DNA of 10,176 nt from NCBI GenBank assembly GCA_900751685.1, contig CAADSR010000366.1, positions 1 to 10,176 of the forward strand, in the 5' to 3' direction. The stretch's first letter is position 1, and the number at the start of each line of letters is the position of its first letter. Made by a program: the position numbers and the translations under genes. Shown here piece after piece: positions 1 to 6,040 of this stretch. Origin of the DNA: Clostridia bacterium (GTDB lineage: Bacteria; Bacillota; Clostridia; UBA1381). Below the pieces are notes generated by a model, which did not search any database, was not told where the DNA came from, and saw only the letters and a program-made list of their open reading frames with translations.

Positions 1-56
1 AAACGGCTGCCCTGGCCTCCGGCCAGTATCATTGCTACACAATCTTTTGACTTCAT
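1..56 (-). CDS. glgC: Glucose-1-phosphate adenylyltransferase, N-terminal fragment (runs off the left edge)
   Basis: Only the first 18 codons are present; the rest lies beyond position 1. The visible peptide begins MKSKDCVAMILAGGQGSR, which carries the nucleotide-binding signature AGGxGxR of sugar-nucleotidyltransferases. Together with its position right after glgB this points to GlgC, which converts glucose-1-phosphate and ATP to ADP-glucose, the committed step of bacterial glycogen synthesis in the cytoplasm. The ATG at 56-54 has an AGGAG ribosome site 8 nt upstream that overlaps the glgB stop region; the gap between the genes is 11 bp, so the two are almost certainly cotranscribed and perhaps translationally coupled. 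A GlgD-type non-catalytic paralogue cannot be excluded from 18 residues, but the intact signature favours GlgC. Confidence 0.85.
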   Translation of the reverse strand, partial: MKSKDCVAMILAGGQGSR

Positions 57-67
57 AACATCATCTC

Positions 68-2038
68 CTAATATTTTTTGGTTTGTTCTTTTTTCTGCAC
101 TTTTTTCGGTGTTGCTTTTTTCGGCGCAGGCTGTGTTTTCTTTTTCTTTAAATACATAATACTTCCGCCGTCTACACTGATTTTCAACGTGTAGGGCATA
201 TCTGAAAATTGCTCTTTTACTGCTTTGTACGTTTTCTTTGTAATGCGCTTGCTCCCTCCATAGCGGGTTGCATTGGAATGGAATATCACTTCATAGCTTC
301 CGGCAGAAGGAACCCCAATCTTATAGACTGGCCGGTCTATAAACGTAAAGTTTGCGACAACGATCACATAATCGTTTTTTGCCCTGCCCCGGCGCATATA
401 GGAGAAAACAGAATTTTCACTGTCACAATCGTTGATCCAGCGGAACCCATCCCAGCTTTGTTCAACCTCCCAAAAGGGCTTGTTTTCAAGATACAAGCGG
501 TTCAGATCCCGCACATAATCCTGTAATTTCTGATGCTTTTCCTGCTCTAAGAGCTGCCATTCCAACTGGTCGTCATATTTCCATTCCAGGAATTGTCCAA
601 ATTCCCCTCCCATAAACAACAGCTTTTTCCCTGGCATAGACATATAGTAGCCCAATAGTGTTTTATACGCTGCGAATTTTTCTTCATAGCTTCCATACAT
701 TTTATCGATCAGTGATTTCTTTCCATGCACCACCTCATCGTGAGACAGTGGAAGGATGAAATTCTCCGAATAGGCATACATCATCAAAAACGTCATCAGG
801 CTATGGTTATCCTTGCGGAAATAAGGATCCATTGCCATATAGCGCAGGGTGTCGTTCATCCAGCCCATGTTCCATTTAAAATGAAAGCCCAGGCCGTCAT
901 TTTCTGTCGGCGCTGTCACCAGCGGCCAGGAAGTGGACTCCTCTGCGATCATCATAAAGTTTGGGAACTGGGCTCCCATGATCTTATTGAGGGATTTCAA
1001 AAAATCTACCGCTTCCAGGTTTCCATTCCCGCCATACTTGTTCGGGATCCATTCCCCGTCATTGCGCGAATAATCCCGGTACAGCATAGACGAAACAGCA
1101 TCCACCCGCAGCCCGTCAATATGATATTCCTCTGCCCAAAAATACGCTGAGGATTTTAAGAAGGAGAGGACCTCGTTTTTGCTGTAATCAAATACCATGG
1201 TCCCCCAATCCTTATGCTCCCCCATCCGGGGGTCTGCATATTCATACGCCGGGCTCCCGTCAAACCGCCTCAGCCCATGGGCATCTCTTGGGAAATGTGC
1301 CGGGACCCAGTCCATGATCACACCAATGCCATTTTGGTGGCAATAGTCTACGAAATACTTGAAATCCTCCGCGCTTCCATAGCGGGGGGTAACACAGAAA
1401 TACCCTGTCACCTGGTATCCCCAGGAACCATCAAAAGGATATTCCATAATCGGCATCAGCTCAATATGGGTATAGCCCATTTTTTTCACATAAGGCACCA
1501 TGGACTGTGCAAGCTCCCGGTAAGTAAAAAAGCTGCCGTCCTCATGGATCTTCCATGACCCTAGATGAACCTCATAGATGTTCATCGGCTGGTTCAAATT
1601 GTTTGTCCGCTCCCGGTGCGAGATCCATGCCTTATCCTGCCACGTATAAGCATCAATGGATCTTACCACCGACGCCGTGTTCGGACGCAGCTCACTGCAA
1701 AGTGCGTAAGGGTCTGATTTGTAATAGACCTCCCCATCACAACCATCAATTGCATATTTGTAGATCATGCCTTCTGAGATATCTGTAAAAAAGCCGTACC
1801 ATACACCGGTCGTGCCTATTTTATCAAGTTGTTTATCTTCTCCGTCCCAGTTGTTAAAATCACCCACGATGCGTACTCTTTCCGCATTGGGCGCCCAAAC
1901 AGCGAAACGCCACCCCTTTTGTCCTTCCACCTCAGCAGGCCGTGCACCAAGCATTTTATAGGACTGGTAATTTTCTCCTGTATTAAACAAATACACTTGA
2001 AATTCACTAATCCCTGCCCAGGTATTCTCTTTTGCCAT
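68..2038 (-). CDS. glgB: 1,4-alpha-glucan branching enzyme, GH13
   Basis: Cytoplasmic enzyme that cuts alpha-1,4-glucan chains and re-attaches them as alpha-1,6 branches during glycogen synthesis. An N-terminal CBM48 module (about residues 40-115, with WAPNAERVRIVGDFNNW) precedes the GH13 barrel. All conserved GH13 regions are visible: region I around DWVPAHF (about 243-249), the nucleophile Asp313 in DGLRVDAV, the acid/base Glu in IAEEST (about 366), and Asp434 in LSHDEVVHGK, followed by the C-terminal all-beta domain. The start at 2038 (MAKENTW) is chosen over an ATG 10 codons upstream because GAGAGGAG lies about 7 nt before it; this gives 656 aa. An oddity is the C-terminal tail (residues 631-656), which is very rich in Lys with some Pro and Ala and falls after the catalytic fold ends. 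It is transcribed from the promoter at 2101-2129 and followed 11 bp later by glgC. Identity is secure. Confidence 0.96.
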   Translation of the reverse strand: MAKENTWAGISEFQVYLFNTGENYQSYKMLGARPAEVEGQKGWRFAVWAPNAERVRIVGDFNNWDGEDKQLDKIGTTGVWYGFFTDISEGMIYKYAIDGCDGEVYYKSDPYALCSELRPNTASVVRSIDAYTWQDKAWISHRERTNNLNQPMNIYEVHLGSWKIHEDGSFFTYRELAQSMVPYVKKMGYTHIELMPIMEYPFDGSWGYQVTGYFCVTPRYGSAEDFKYFVDYCHQNGIGVIMDWVPAHFPRDAHGLRRFDGSPAYEYADPRMGEHKDWGTMVFDYSKNEVLSFLKSSAYFWAEEYHIDGLRVDAVSSMLYRDYSRNDGEWIPNKYGGNGNLEAVDFLKSLNKIMGAQFPNFMMIAEESTSWPLVTAPTENDGLGFHFKWNMGWMNDTLRYMAMDPYFRKDNHSLMTFLMMYAYSENFILPLSHDEVVHGKKSLIDKMYGSYEEKFAAYKTLLGYYMSMPGKKLLFMGGEFGQFLEWKYDDQLEWQLLEQEKHQKLQDYVRDLNRLYLENKPFWEVEQSWDGFRWINDCDSENSVFSYMRRGRAKNDYVIVVANFTFIDRPVYKIGVPSAGSYEVIFHSNATRYGGSKRITKKTYKAVKEQFSDMPYTLKISVDGGSIMYLKKKKTQPAPKKATPKKVQKKEQTKKY

Positions 2039-2100
2039 GCTTTTGCTCCTCTCTGTGAATATACACACAAGATTATGTATATTTTGTAATTGTTGTTTCT

Positions 2101-2129
2101 ATTATAACATAATTTTTTTTGGTAGTAAA
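2101..2129 (-). promoter_or_regulatory. Sigma-A-type promoter for glgB-glgC, extended -10
   Basis: Reading the minus strand, a perfect TATAAT (2106-2101) is preceded by TGT, making an extended -10, and by TTTACT (2129-2124; 4 of 6 matches to TTGACA) with exactly 17 bp between. Transcription would start near 2094, leaving a leader of about 55 nt before the glgB ATG. The spacer contains a run of eight A residues on this strand. No experimental support; the match quality and position make it convincing. Confidence 0.75.
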
Positions 2130-2216
2130 GACCATAAAGGCATAAACTTTGTAAGTTTTTTTTGTACATTTCGACAACTAATGTAAAATTTTGCGAAAGA
2201 GTTTTATACTTTCCGC

Positions 2217-2245
2217 TTGACAAGGTTCTTAAAGTATTATAGAAT
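2217..2245 (+). promoter_or_regulatory. Sigma-A-type promoter reading toward rny
   Basis: A perfect TTGACA (2217-2222), a 17-bp spacer and TAGAAT (2240-2245; 5 of 6) form a strong consensus promoter pointing at rny. The expected start is near 2252, about 260 nt before the first rny ATG, so the palindromic element at 2333-2507 would be part of the leader RNA. A 6-bp inverted repeat, AGTATT-ATAG-AATACT (2233-2248), covers the -10 and could be an operator. Confidence 0.65.
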
Positions 2246-2248
2246 ACT
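2233..2248. promoter_or_regulatory. Possible operator: inverted repeat over the rny -10
   Basis: AGTATT (2233-2238) and AATACT (2243-2248) are perfect inverted arms around a 4-bp centre, lying across the -10 hexamer of the promoter at 2217-2245. A third AGTAT half-site follows at 2251-2255. The placement would suit a repressor, but the region is AT-rich and a short repeat can arise by chance; no regulator is identified. Confidence 0.3.
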
Positions 2249-2332
2249 GTAGTATGCTTAATATTTCTTTAAAATGTTATTTTCTGTATGTAAATTTTAT
2301 TTTATAATGTAATCCCAAAACCTTAAAATGGA

Positions 2333-2507
2333 GCCATCTTAAAATGGATTGCTCTTTTCTGATTACATTACGACCGGCACCTGGTTTTGCCTGTAAACAC
2401 AAAACCTCAGGTACCTGCATCTGCCGCCGTCGGTCACAGCGTGCAATCCTCTCGTAGCCAACTACGGGCTGGGCGCTTGGCTAAACAGCATTTCATTTTA
2501 AGATGGC
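2333..2507. repeat. Palindromic, multiply nested structured element upstream of rny
   Basis: The ends are a perfect 14-bp inverted repeat: GCCATCTTAAAATG (2333-2346) and CATTTTAAGATGGC (2494-2507). Imperfect complementarity continues inward, and the left arm is preceded by a direct copy of its core, CTTAAAATGGA (2322-2332 and 2338-2348). Nested inside are GGATTGC/GCAATCC (2346-2352 with 2443-2449), GACCG/CGGTC (2372-2376 with 2431-2435) and a hairpin pairing 2379-2389 with 2400-2412 (one 2-nt bulge, 10-nt loop). Beside it is CGTAG-CCAA-CTACG (2453-2466), with an alternative AGCCAA/TTGGCT pairing (2456-2461 with 2477-2482). The stems are compatible with a three-way-junction fold in RNA from either strand. 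It could be a leader RNA of rny or an inserted MITE/REP-like palindromic repeat; the GC-rich interior in an AT-rich intergenic region favours insertion. No flanking target duplication is evident and no transposase is nearby. Confidence 0.6.
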
Positions 2508-2515
2508 CCCCGTTA

Positions 2516-4102
2516 ATGTTTTGGAAAACGCAGGGGGTGTTATTAATAGGAACATTAGATATTATATTAATCATCGCAGTCATCGTCTTTTTACTTTTGA
2601 ATATTTTGTCCTTTAAACTGGGCATTGCATACAGACGAAAGATTGCGGAAGCTGAAATCGGTTCCGCAGAAGAGCGGGCCAAGGTGATCCTTACAGATGC
2701 GGAGAAAAATGCATCTGCAAAAAAACGCGAATTATTACTGGAGGCAAAAGAAGAAAACCAGAAATTACGTGCAGAAGCTGAACGGGAGCTGAAAGAACAC
2801 AGAAACGAGCTTTCCCGCCAGGAACGGCGTATCGCACAAAAGGAAGAGACCTTAGACCGCAAAACGGAAGCACTTGAGAGCAAAGATCAAAAGCTCAATC
2901 AAAAGATGAAAGATCTGGAACTCAAAAACGACGAAATCACAGAAATAAAGAACCAGCAAGTAGAACAGCTTGAAAAGATTTCCGGCTTGACCAGTGAAGA
3001 AGCAAAAGATTATTTGCTCAAAGACATTGAAAATCAAACCCGGCATGAAGCTGCTATCATGGTTAAAGAAATTGAGCAACAAGCAAAAGAAAACGCGGAG
3101 AAAAACGCAAAGAACCTCGTGGCGATGTCGATCCAAAAAGTCGCAGCGGACCACGTTGCTGAGACGACAGTCTCAGTTGTCAACCTTCCGAATGATGAAA
3201 TGAAGGGCCGGATCATTGGCCGTGAGGGCAGAAACATCCGTACCCTGGAAACACTGACGGGAGTAGACCTTATTATTGACGATACACCGGAAGCTGTCAT
3301 CGTATCCAGCTTTGACCCGATCCGCCGTGAAGTTGCAAGGGTGGCATTGGAAAAGCTGATCGTGGACGGGCGTATCCATCCGGCGCGCATTGAGGAAACT
3401 GTGGAGAAATCCCGCAAAGAAGTTGAAAATATCATTAAACAAGAAGGGGAAGCTGCTACCTTTGAAACAGGGGTACATGGCCTGCATCCTGAACTGATCA
3501 AGCTTCTTGGAAAGCTCAAATTCAGAACAAGCTATGGACAGAATGTTTTAAAGCATTCTATTGAAGTAGCCCATCTTGCCGGTGTCATGGCCGGAGAGCT
3601 TGGTGTTGATATCAATTTGACGAAACGGGCCGGCCTTCTCCATGATATTGGAAAAGCAGTGGATCACGAAGTCGAAGGTTCTCATGTGACTATCGGCGCT
3701 GATATTGCGAAAAAATACCGCGAAAATAAAGATGTTGTTCACGCAATCCTCGCACACCACGGCGATGTTGAACCAGAAACGTTGGTTGCCTCTTTGGTAC
3801 AGGCTGCGGATACTATTTCTGCCGCCCGCCCGGGAGCAAGACGCGAAAACCTGGAAACCTATATCAAACGGCTGCAAAAGCTTGAAGAAATTGCAAACGA
3901 TTTCGAAGGTGTTGAAAAATCCTTTGCGATCCAGGCAGGCCGTGAGATCCGTATTATGGTGAAGCCGGAATCCGTTGATGACGACGGCATGGTATTGATT
4001 GCAAAGGACATTGTAAAACGCATTGAAACAGAACTTGAATATCCAGGCCAGATCAAAGTCAGCCTGATCCGTGAAACAAGGACTGTGGATTACGCAAAAT
4101 AG
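2516..4102 (+). CDS. rny: Ribonuclease Y, membrane-anchored endoribonuclease
   Basis: Initiates mRNA decay by endonucleolytic cleavage at the inner face of the membrane and is a core member of RNA-degradation assemblies in Bacillota. Domains in order: an N-terminal membrane helix (about residues 13-37), a long charged coiled coil (about 42-200), a KH RNA-binding domain with the GxxG loop in GRIIGREGRNIR (about 219-285), and an HD phosphohydrolase domain with His347 in VLKHS and the HD pair His376-Asp377 in LLHDIGKA. The conserved C terminus ends RTVDYAK. At 528 aa it is near the roughly 520 aa of B. subtilis RNase Y, to which the KH and HD parts look nearly identical. The start is uncertain: the ATG at 2516 lacks a good ribosome site, GTG at 2537 would give 521 aa, and the best SD-like sequence (AGGGGGTG, 2532-2539) is placed for an ATA at 2546. 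An upstream TTG at 2387 would add 43 residues encoded by the palindromic element and is unlikely. The next gene, ymdB, is its usual neighbour. Confidence 0.95.
   Translation: MFWKTQGVLLIGTLDIILIIAVIVFLLLNILSFKLGIAYRRKIAEAEIGSAEERAKVILTDAEKNASAKKRELLLEAKEENQKLRAEAERELKEHRNELSRQERRIAQKEETLDRKTEALESKDQKLNQKMKDLELKNDEITEIKNQQVEQLEKISGLTSEEAKDYLLKDIENQTRHEAAIMVKEIEQQAKENAEKNAKNLVAMSIQKVAADHVAETTVSVVNLPNDEMKGRIIGREGRNIRTLETLTGVDLIIDDTPEAVIVSSFDPIRREVARVALEKLIVDGRIHPARIEETVEKSRKEVENIIKQEGEAATFETGVHGLHPELIKLLGKLKFRTSYGQNVLKHSIEVAHLAGVMAGELGVDINLTKRAGLLHDIGKAVDHEVEGSHVTIGADIAKKYRENKDVVHAILAHHGDVEPETLVASLVQAADTISAARPGARRENLETYIKRLQKLEEIANDFEGVEKSFAIQAGREIRIMVKPESVDDDGMVLIAKDIVKRIETELEYPGQIKVSLIRETRTVDYAK
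2532..2539 (+). promoter_or_regulatory. SD-like sequence inside the 5' end of the rny reading frame
   Basis: AGGGGGTG matches 6 of 7 of the consensus AGGAGGT and is the only strong SD-like run near the rny start. It lies downstream of the candidate ATG (2516) and overlaps the candidate GTG (2537). With normal spacing (about 7 nt) it points to the in-frame ATA at 2546, after which the peptide reads GTLDIILIIAVIV, a natural beginning for a membrane anchor. Whether it is used is unknown. Confidence 0.35.
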
Positions 4103-4109
4103 AACATTG

Positions 4110-4209
4110 GGGTTGTATCAGGATGAAGAGTACATAAAAATTTCTGTTTCAAGGCAGTATATTTTTTATAACTACTCTTACTTCTACCCATTCTGATACA
4201 TCCCTTTTT
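4110..4209 (+). terminator. Long-stem hairpin with T-run between rny and ymdB
   Basis: Positions 4110-4125 pair with 4189-4204 over 16 positions with one T/T mismatch and one G-T wobble (core TTGTATCAG with CTGATACA, capped by GGG with CCC). A second perfect 7-bp stem, AAGAGTA (4126-4132) with TACTCTT (4173-4179), sits inside, leaving a 40-nt AT-rich loop and an asymmetric bulge at 4180-4188. CCC is followed at once by TTTTT (4205-4209). It starts 7 bp after the rny stop. The stem-plus-T-run form fits an intrinsic terminator or attenuator separating rny from ymdB; its length is far beyond a normal terminator, so a processed RNA or palindromic repeat is also possible. Confidence 0.55.
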
Positions 4210-4253
4210 CTATAGCTGAAACTTCTGTGATGAAAACGGAAAGGACTTTATTT

Positions 4254-5033
4254 ATGAACATTTTATGCATCGGCGATGTGGTAAGCCGGACTGGACGGGA
4301 GATGTTGTTTTCTTACCTTCCGGAATTACAACAGCAAAAACAGATCGACTTTATTATTGCAAATGGTGAGAACGCCACCCACGGCCGTGGTCTTGCCCGC
4401 CCTGCTTATGATGAATTGATGCAGGCCGGCGTGGATGCCATCACCCTTGGGAACCATACCTGGGGCGCAAAGGACGTGGTCCACCTCATGCAATATGAGG
4501 ACAATATCATCCGTCCGGCAAATTTTGACCGTGGCTGCCCCGGCCGCGGAAGCATGGTCTTAAAAGCTTCCAATGGGGTCCGGGTCGGGATCCTCAACCT
4601 GATCGGCAGGACCTATATGAACCCATGCGCCTCTCCTTTTGAGGTGGCTGACAGTGAAATTGCCGCCTTGAGAGAAAAATCGGATGTCCTCCTAGTTGAT
4701 TTTCATGCCGAAGCCACCAGTGAAAAAATTGCAATGGGCTGGTACTTAGACGGTAAAGTCAGCGCTGTTTTCGGCACCCACACCCATGTGCAGACTTCCG
4801 ATGAGACGGTCCTGCCTAAGGGCAGCGGTTATATTACTGACCTTGGTATGACAGGTCCGTCCCATTCTGTGCTTGGCATGGAACGTAAAATCATCTTAGA
4901 CCGGTTTCTGACAGGGATGCCTCAAAAATTTGAGATCGCCTCGGGGAAAGGACAATTCTCCGGCTGTATCTTTACTATTGATACAAATTCCGGGCATACT
5001 ACAGCAGTAGAACGGATCTTCTATAAAGAATAA
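4254..5033 (+). CDS. ymdB: YmdB-family metallophosphoesterase
   Basis: Calcineurin-like phosphoesterase of the TIGR00282/YmdB family; the B. subtilis member hydrolyses 2',3'-cyclic nucleotides and affects biofilm gene expression and RNA turnover. The dimetal site is complete: Asp8 in CIGDVV, Glu39 and Asn40 in NGENATHG, Asn67-His68 in GNHTW, His151 in DFHAEATSEK, and His176/His178 in GTHTHVQT, plus the family signature YITDLGMTGP. Length is 259 aa against about 264 for B. subtilis YmdB. The ATG at 4254 is chosen over one 9 codons upstream because GGAAAGGA ends 8 nt before it and the protein then begins MNILCIGDVV exactly as family members do. The rny-ymdB order is conserved in many Bacillota, but here a long hairpin lies between them; no separate promoter was clearly recognised. 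Confidence 0.92.
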   Translation: MNILCIGDVVSRTGREMLFSYLPELQQQKQIDFIIANGENATHGRGLARPAYDELMQAGVDAITLGNHTWGAKDVVHLMQYEDNIIRPANFDRGCPGRGSMVLKASNGVRVGILNLIGRTYMNPCASPFEVADSEIAALREKSDVLLVDFHAEATSEKIAMGWYLDGKVSAVFGTHTHVQTSDETVLPKGSGYITDLGMTGPSHSVLGMERKIILDRFLTGMPQKFEIASGKGQFSGCIFTIDTNSGHTTAVERIFYKE

Positions 5034-5064
5034 ACGCTTAATACAGGCGGCGGAGGGATTGCAT

Positions 5065-5892
5065 GTGAACATTAGATTAATTGCATTGGATATGGATGGA
5101 ACGACCCTACGAAATGACCATCATGTTTCAGCCCATACCCTATCCATCTTAAAAAAAGTAATACAGCATGGGATTACGGTCGTCCCGGCATCCGGCCGGA
5201 TGGCTGATATCCTCCCTCCTGAGCTGCTGACCCTTGAGGGAATCCGTTATATTATTGCATCAAACGGCGCCAATATTATTGATTTATCCGCTCAGAAAGT
5301 CATTTACTCTGACCACTTGCCCGCCCCGACCCTGCAAGCGGTTTTTGAAGTATTACGGCCTTTCCATCTCTATTCCGAACTGTATTCCTGCAATAAAATC
5401 TATGTAGAGAAGCGTTTTTTTAATGCCTTTCTTGAATCGCGCCATTCTTACCCGCCTGCATTTTTAGATCACATCTTTGAAGTGGAGGACTTGTATTCTT
5501 ATGCCTTAGAGCATGACTTGCCTGTGGAAAAAGTAAACCTTCCCTTTTTAGACCCTTCTCTGGTCTTGCCTCTTGGCAATGCCATCCGTGCTTTAAAGGG
5601 GATCACCCTGACAACCTCCGGCTTTGACAATCTTGAGATCAATGCAAGTGATGTATCAAAGGCACATGCGCTGGCTGCTTTAGCCCGCCACCTTTCCATC
5701 CCGCGAGAAAGCATTATGGCAATCGGCGATAATTATAACGACATTGAAATGATCCGCTGGGCTGGCCTGGGGGTCGCCGTCTCCAACGCGATCCGCTCTT
5801 TAAAAGAAGCCGCAGATGCTGTCACTGCTTCAAACGAAGAAGACGGCGTTGCCCAGGCGGTCGAGCAGTTTATATTCGAAAATAAAACATGA
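5065..5892 (+). CDS. Cof-type HAD-superfamily phosphatase (IIB)
   Basis: Cytoplasmic Mg-dependent phosphohydrolase of the haloacid dehalogenase superfamily, subclass IIB; such enzymes act on sugar phosphates, flavin precursors or other small phosphorylated metabolites, and the substrate cannot be read from sequence. Motif I is LDMDGTT (nucleophile Asp9, acid/base Asp11), motif II is PASGR (Ser43), motif III Lys199 in SDVSKAHAL, and motif IV GDNYNDIEM (Asp222, Asp226). The C2B cap lies between motifs II and III. At 275 aa it has normal length. GTG at 5065 is preferred to TTG at 5059 because GGAGGG (5052-5057) is 7 nt upstream of the GTG but only 1 nt from the TTG. It follows ymdB after 31 bp with no terminator between, so the two probably share a transcript, which ends at the hairpin at 5923-5962. 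Confidence 0.9.
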   Translation: MNIRLIALDMDGTTLRNDHHVSAHTLSILKKVIQHGITVVPASGRMADILPPELLTLEGIRYIIASNGANIIDLSAQKVIYSDHLPAPTLQAVFEVLRPFHLYSELYSCNKIYVEKRFFNAFLESRHSYPPAFLDHIFEVEDLYSYALEHDLPVEKVNLPFLDPSLVLPLGNAIRALKGITLTTSGFDNLEINASDVSKAHALAALARHLSIPRESIMAIGDNYNDIEMIRWAGLGVAVSNAIRSLKEAADAVTASNEEDGVAQAVEQFIFENKT

Positions 5893-5922
5893 TATTTTTG
5901 TTACAATAGCAGTGATTTTTTT

Positions 5923-5962
5923 AAAACAGGTGAGCTTTATTTTAAGATTCGCCTGTTTTTTT
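5923..5962 (+). terminator. Intrinsic terminator after the HAD phosphatase gene
   Basis: AAAACAGGTGA pairs with TCGCCTGTTTT (one G-T wobble) around an AT-rich loop, and the right arm runs into seven T residues. It lies about 30 bp after the HAD stop codon and before the next promoter, so it closes the ymdB-HAD transcript. The A-rich left flank could give some termination in the other direction too, though no minus-strand gene needs it. Confidence 0.8.
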
Positions 5963-5975
5963 CTGTGGATTCAGA

Positions 5976-6004
5976 TTGACTTTAATTTCCCTATATGCTA
6001 TATT
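5976..6004 (+). promoter_or_regulatory. Sigma-A-type promoter for the L,D-transpeptidase gene
   Basis: TTGACT (5976-5981; 5 of 6), a 17-bp spacer and TATATT (5999-6004; 5 of 6) preceded by TGC, an extended -10. The expected start near 6011 leaves a leader of about 30 nt containing the GAGGA ribosome site (6029-6033). The promoter lies just past the terminator at 5923-5962, so the gene is probably a single-gene transcript. Confidence 0.7.
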
Positions 6005-6040
6005 TAAATTATAGAAAAAAAGGAAAGCGAGGACAATTTT

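Noticed and set aside
209..1961. Several plus-strand reading frames of 64-141 aa inside glgB
   Set aside because: They are antisense to a clearly functional gene, lack ribosome sites and show no domain features.
1816..2223. Minus-strand 135-aa reading frame across the glgB start and intergenic region
   Set aside because: It overlaps glgB in another frame, spans the glgB promoter and has no recognisable domain.
2387..2515. In-frame upstream extension of rny from a TTG, adding 43 residues
   Set aside because: The added residues are encoded by the palindromic element, have no RNase Y similarity and would place a hydrophilic segment before the membrane anchor; no ribosome site precedes the TTG.
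4227..4253. Upstream ATG for ymdB (nine extra residues)
   Set aside because: The ATG at 4254 has the better ribosome site and gives the family's conserved beginning MxILxIGDVV.
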